Shown: piece after piece, positions 60,413-64,000 of the stretch | Layout: every line of letters begins with the position of its first letter | Position numbering within the stretch: position 1 is the first letter of the stretch | The notes under the pieces: generated by a model | What the model was told of the DNA's origin: nothing | The model's database searches: none | What the model saw: the letters and a program-made list of their open reading frames with translations, nothing else | Translations under genes and position numbers: made by a program | Origin: Pseudomonadota bacterium | GTDB taxonomy: Bacteria > Pseudomonadota > Gammaproteobacteria > Xanthomonadales > Rhodanobacteraceae | Assembly (NCBI GenBank): GCA_023388255.1 | Contig: JAEWGO010000008.1 | Span: forward strand, 1-64,000 | DNA: 64,000 nt | Reading direction: 5' to 3'

Positions 60413-63091
60413 TCACTCGCTGGATGACGACTCCGGTGTCGTGACAGCCGTTTCGCCGGCATCGACGTCGCCGTCTTCCTCGCCCAGCGCATCCACCTTG
60501 ACCACGCCGACCAAGGCCTCGTCCGCCGGCAGGCGAATCAGGGTGACGCCCTGCGTGTTGCGGCCGACGCGCGCAATCTCGGCCGCGCGCGTGCGCACCA
60601 GCGTGCCCTGGTTCGAGATCAGCATGACCTCGTGTGTTTCTTCCAGTTGCACGGCGCCGACCAGATTGCCGTTGCGCTCGGAGCACTGGATGCCGATGAC
60701 GCCACGGATGCCGCGGCCCTTGCGTGGATATTTCGACAGCGGCGTGCGCTTGCCATAGCCCCGTTCGGTCGCAGTGAGCACGTAGGTTTCCGACGGCGAT
60801 GCGGACTCGTCGGCCAGCGAATCGCCCTCGGCCGGTTCGTGCGAATCGTCTTCGTCGTCAGCCTGTTCCGACGCATGCTCGACCACGAGCAGCGAGACGA
60901 CCTGGGAATCGTCGGCGAGACGAATGCCGCGCACGCCGCCTGCGGTGCGGCCCATAGCGCGCACTTCGTCCTCGAAGAAACGCACGGCACGGCCGTTCGA
61001 GGCGAACAGCATCACGTCGCGACTGCCGTCGGTGAGCTGCACATCGACCAGCGCGTCGTCGTCGTCGAGATTGATCGCGATCTTGCCGCGCTGGAGCTGG
61101 AACGCGAACTCGGTCAGCGGCGTCTTCTTCACCGTGCCGTTGCGCGTGGCGAAGAATACGAAGCGGTCTTCGGTGTATTCGCGCACCGGCAGGATCGCCT
61201 GCACCTTCTCGTCCGCTTCCAGCGGGAGCAGATTCACGATCGGCTTGCCGCGCGCGTTCGGCCCCGCGTCCGGCATCTTGTAGACCTTGAGCCAGTACAC
61301 GCGACCGGCGCTGGTGAACACGAGCAAGGTGTCGTGCGTATTGGCGATCCACAGCCTTTCGACGAAATCCTCTTCCTTCATGTTCGTCGCCGAACGGCCC
61401 TTGCCGCCGCGGCGTTGCGCGCGATAGATGCTGACCGGCTGGCGCTTGGCGTAGCCGGTGTGCGACAGCGTGACGACGACGTCCTCCGGTTCGATCAGAT
61501 CGAGGATGTCGAGGTCTTCCTGGCTGGCCTGGATCAGCGTGCGGCGCGCGTCGCCGTACTGCTCCTTCAGCTCGACCAGTTCGTCGCGGATCACCTTCAG
61601 CAGCACGTCCGGGTTTTCGAGGATCTCGATCAGGCCTGCGATCGTGTGCAGCAGCGCCTTGTATTCGTCGGTGAGCTTTTCCTGCTCGAGGCCGGTCAGG
61701 CGCGACAGGCGCATTTCGAGGATCTGCTGCGCCTGCGTCTCGGAAAGCTGGTAGCCGCCGTCCGCCAAGCCGACGCCGGCATCGAGATTCTCCGGCCGCG
61801 ACGCATCAGCACCGGCCGCGGCGAGCAGCGCGCGCACCATGCCGGGCTCCCAACGCCGCGCGATCATGCGCTGCTTCGCTTCGTCCGGCGACGGCGAGGT
61901 CTTGATCAGCTCCACCATCTCGTCGATGTTCGCCAACGCGACGGTGAGGCCTTCGAGGATGTGGGCGCGATCGCGCGCCTTGCGCAGATCGAAGATCGTG
62001 CGCCGCGTGACCACTTCGCGGCGATGGCGGATGAACGCATCGAGGATCTCGCGCAGGCCAAGCGTGCGCGGCTGGCCATCGAGCAACGCCACCATGTTGA
62101 TGCCGAACGTGACCTGCAACTGCGTCTGCTGGAACAGGTTGTTCAGCAGCACGTCGGCCGAGGTGTCGCGGCGCACTTCGATGACGACGCGCAGGCCGTC
62201 CTTGTCCGATTCGTCGCGCAGCTCGGTGATGCCTTCGATGCGCTTTTCCTTGACCAGCTCGGCGATCTTCTCGATCAACCGCGCCTTGTTCACCTGGAAC
62301 GGCAGTTCGGTGACGATGATCGTCTCGCGGCCGTTGTCCTCGGTCTCGATCTCGGCCTTGGCGCGCACGAGGATGCGGCCGCGCCCGGTCTTGTACGCCT
62401 CGACGATGCCGGCAGCGCCGTTGATGATGCCGGCGGTCGGGAAGTCCGGGCCGGGAATGATCTGCATCAGGTCGTCGAAGCCGAGTTCCGGATCGTCGAT
62501 CAGCGCGATGCAGGCGGACAGCACTTCGGCGAGATTGTGCGGCGGCACGTTCGTCGCCATGCCGACCGCGATGCCGGCCGAGCCGTTGACCAGCAGGTTC
62601 GGGATGCGCGTCGGCAGGACGGTTGGTTCAAGTTCCTTTTCGTCGTAGTTCGGCTGATAGTCGACGGTTTCCTTGTCGATGTCGGCCAGCAGTTCCGAGG
62701 AAAGACGTTCGAGGCGGCACTCGGTATAGCGCATCGCCGCCGCTTCATCGCCATCGACCGAGCCGAAGTTGCCCTGGCCGTCGATCAGCGTGTAGCGCAT
62801 CGAGAAATCCTGCGCCATGCGCACCAGCGCGTCATAGATGGACGAGTCGCCGTGCGGATGATATTTACCCATCACGTCACCGACCACGCGCGCGCACTTC
62901 ACGTACGGGCGATTCCACACCGTGCTGGATTCGTGCATCGCGTACAGGGTGCGCCGATGCACCGGCTTCAGGCCATCGCGCACGTCGGGCAGCGCACGCC
63001 CGACGATCACGCTCATCGCGTAGTCGAGATAACTCTTGCGGACTTCGTCCTCGATGTTGACGCGAATGATTTCTTTGGCCAGCTCAGCCAT
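60413..63091 (-). CDS. gyrA: DNA gyrase subunit A
   Basis: The 892-residue cleavage/religation subunit of DNA gyrase. Catalytic Tyr122 is in MRYTECRL. The quinolone region reads YHPHGDSSIYDALV with Ser83 and Asp87, the susceptible-type residues. The GyrA box QRRGGKG is intact in the C-terminal beta-pinwheel. That domain has an acidic insert (about HASEQADDEDD to SASPSETYVL), and the protein ends in an acidic tail. AGAGG precedes ATG 63091; a longer in-frame start is not conserved. Confidence 0.98.
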   Translation of the reverse strand: MAELAKEIIRVNIEDEVRKSYLDYAMSVIVGRALPDVRDGLKPVHRRTLYAMHESSTVWNRPYVKCARVVGDVMGKYHPHGDSSIYDALVRMAQDFSMRYTLIDGQGNFGSVDGDEAAAMRYTECRLERLSSELLADIDKETVDYQPNYDEKELEPTVLPTRIPNLLVNGSAGIAVGMATNVPPHNLAEVLSACIALIDDPELGFDDLMQIIPGPDFPTAGIINGAAGIVEAYKTGRGRILVRAKAEIETEDNGRETIIVTELPFQVNKARLIEKIAELVKEKRIEGITELRDESDKDGLRVVIEVRRDTSADVLLNNLFQQTQLQVTFGINMVALLDGQPRTLGLREILDAFIRHRREVVTRRTIFDLRKARDRAHILEGLTVALANIDEMVELIKTSPSPDEAKQRMIARRWEPGMVRALLAAAGADASRPENLDAGVGLADGGYQLSETQAQQILEMRLSRLTGLEQEKLTDEYKALLHTIAGLIEILENPDVLLKVIRDELVELKEQYGDARRTLIQASQEDLDILDLIEPEDVVVTLSHTGYAKRQPVSIYRAQRRGGKGRSATNMKEEDFVERLWIANTHDTLLVFTSAGRVYWLKVYKMPDAGPNARGKPIVNLLPLEADEKVQAILPVREYTEDRFVFFATRNGTVKKTPLTEFAFQLQRGKIAINLDDDDALVDVQLTDGSRDVMLFASNGRAVRFFEDEVRAMGRTAGGVRGIRLADDSQVVSLLVVEHASEQADDEDDSHEPAEGDSLADESASPSETYVLTATERGYGKRTPLSKYPRKGRGIRGVIGIQCSERNGNLVGAVQLEETHEVMLISNQGTLVRTRAAEIARVGRNTQGVTLIRLPADEALVGVVKVDALGEEDGDVDAGETAVTTPESSSSE

Positions 63092-63222
63092 CAGGGAACC
63101 TCTGCAAAATCGGGGATTCGGGAGGCGATCACGCGATGGACAGGAGCTTTTCGCGCCGCCCGGAACAGCGTGCCCGGGACAACCTGCGCGAACGCCAACC
63201 ACATGCGTGAAGGCAACATGAA

Positions 63223-63228
63223 ATCATA
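63223..63228 (-). promoter_or_regulatory. Possible -10 box of gyrA
   Basis: TATGAT on the minus strand lies about 130 bases before the gyrA ATG. No convincing -35 hexamer is at the right distance, so this is tentative. Confidence 0.3.
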
Positions 63229-63231
63229 GCA

Positions 63232-63706
63232 CGAACAGGCGCTTCACGCAGCCGTTTTTCCCTGATTTCAGCGGCACTTAGCGCGCAACGACTTCACTTC
63301 GAACTCCCGGCAGCCCCGAGGTATCGAAGGGCGATCCGCGCAGACTTTCACTGGCTGGGCATCTCAATCGATCCTTCACCCGTACCTGCGCCACGAACTC
63401 TCCCACAAGCGGGAGAGTTCATCAGCCGTCTTGTGGCAACGAGACCGCTCTTCCCCCTCCTCCCGTTCGCAGGAGAACCTGGCCTGTCCTGCCTCTGTCG
63501 AGGGAGAGCGAGGACAATCGGAGGACGACGCCGTCCATCAGCAGCCATCCCTGGTGCGTGCCGCCGGGGTCCGTGTCTCGGGCCTCGTCCACTCGCGGTG
63601 ACCTCGACCTCATCCACGCCTTAGCGTAAGCCGCGCAGCAGGGCACGCGCACCCCGGTCCGCGCAAGGATGGCGACGAACATTCCGGCGGACACCACTTC
63701 AACGCT
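63232..63706. other. Non-coding gap with palindromic repeat between gyrA and gtrA
   Basis: About 475 bases hold no gene I can support; the open frames here are short and lack family sequence. The clear structure is AACTCTCCC-acaagc-GGGAGAGTT at 63396-63419, a member of the repeat family also seen at 42673. Nearby tccccctcctcccgttcgcaggag looks like a decayed copy. Confidence 0.5.
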
Positions 63707-64000
63707 TCAGGCTGCGTTCTTGCGTGGCGCGCGGAAGATCCAGTATTTGGAACTCAGGAAGTTCACCGCCGCCCCGGCGACCGAGCCAGCGGCGACGCCG
63801 ATCGCCGGCCATTCGCGCACCAGCGGCCAGAACAATACGCAGGCGGCATAGGCGCCATAGTTCAGCGCGAAGCCGCAGGCCATTGCGATCAGGTAGCGCA
63901 GCAATTCGCGGCGACGGCTGCCGCCGCTGTGACCGGCAAACGTATAACGCCGGTTGAAGCTCCAGGTCGTGGTCGCGGCGGCGAGGAACGAGACGACACG
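63707..64000 (-). CDS. GtrA-family membrane protein (partial, 5' end beyond window)
   Basis: The frame is open from the window edge to TGA at 63707, giving about 97 residues of the C-terminal part. It shows the GtrA motif TWSFNRRYTFAG near the edge, then two membrane helices (YLIAMACGFALNYGAYAACVL and AIGVAAGSVAGAAVNFL), and ends SSKYWIFRAPRKNAA. GtrA proteins help move lipid-linked sugars such as undecaprenyl-phosphate-glucose across the membrane. A TTG within the frame at 63904 is not the real start, because the GtrA motif lies upstream of it. Confidence 0.85.
   Translation of the reverse strand, partial: RVVSFLAAATTTWSFNRRYTFAGHSGGSRRRELLRYLIAMACGFALNYGAYAACVLFWPLVREWPAIGVAAGSVAGAAVNFLSSKYWIFRAPRKNAA

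Noticed and set aside
60632..63229. An 865-codon open frame on the plus strand opposite gyrA.
   Set aside because: gyrA on the minus strand is unmistakable; the plus frame has only biased Arg/Asp/His-rich sequence.
63348..63697. Small open frames between gyrA and gtrA as genes.
   Set aside because: No ribosome site, no family sequence, and the stretch is repeat-rich.

Overview
The window is GC-rich, densely packed chromosomal DNA from a gammaproteobacterium, most likely of the Lysobacterales/Xanthomonadales and within that perhaps Rhodanobacteraceae (a Dokdonella-like organism). This rests on family content: a Sig-70_X6-type ECF sigma factor next to a TPR serine/threonine kinase, a copL-copA-copB copper cluster, kynurenine-pathway genes, a MetX of the serine-O-succinyltransferase type, and abundant short palindromic intergenic repeats of the xanthomonad kind. 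No marker gene allows a species call. The window opens inside one gene and closes inside another.

Layout. 1-3 kb: end of a repetitive secreted protein, then a penicillin-acylase-family hydrolase. 3.3-8.3 kb: tryptophan catabolism (ACMSD, kynureninase, kynurenine 3-monooxygenase) with a small secreted protein and a DUF3293 protein. 8.4-13.6 kb: ECF sigma factor, membrane Ser/Thr kinase with TPR repeats, and a secreted delta-60-repeat protein; the last two share an upstream motif at the same distance from the ATG. 13.7-26.9 kb: cytochrome c maturation genes in two blocks (ccmABCDE and ccmFGHI). Between them lie a LysR regulator, a decaheme MtrA/DmsE-type cytochrome, an MtrB/PioB-type outer-membrane barrel and a diheme c4-type cytochrome, so the electron conduit sits beside the machinery that attaches its hemes. 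26.9-30.2 kb: lipid genes (acyltransferase, sterol desaturase/fatty acid hydroxylase, CdsA-like and YnbA-like CDP-alcohol enzymes).

30.4-32.3 kb: MetX-type acyltransferase, cysteine dioxygenase and tRNA-Leu(CAA). 32.4-36.4 kb: a 1,317-residue secreted beta-propeller/DUF11 protein whose 5' half is visibly less GC-rich than its surroundings. 36.5-42.6 kb: serS, an MFS transporter, rarA, a CsgG-family protein and a coupled secreted protein. 42.7-46.0 kb: copper resistance. 46.1-56.0 kb: rlmJ, an S41 peptidase behind a sigma-54-type promoter with twin upstream dyads, then an alpha-2-macroglobulin lipoprotein and its usual partner PBP1C. 56.2-63.1 kb: two-component system, DnaJ/CbpA, Hsp20, a peroxiredoxin and gyrA. 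The window ends in a GtrA-family gene.

The observations I rate highest are the candidate promoter motif of the ECF/kinase locus, the sigma-54 promoter with paired dyads before the S41 peptidase, a shared IFxDGx tag near the C-termini of three secreted proteins, and intergenic-type repeat DNA that has become part of coding regions (ccmA tail, ccmF tail, inside pbpC). I found no phage, transposase, CRISPR array or rRNA.
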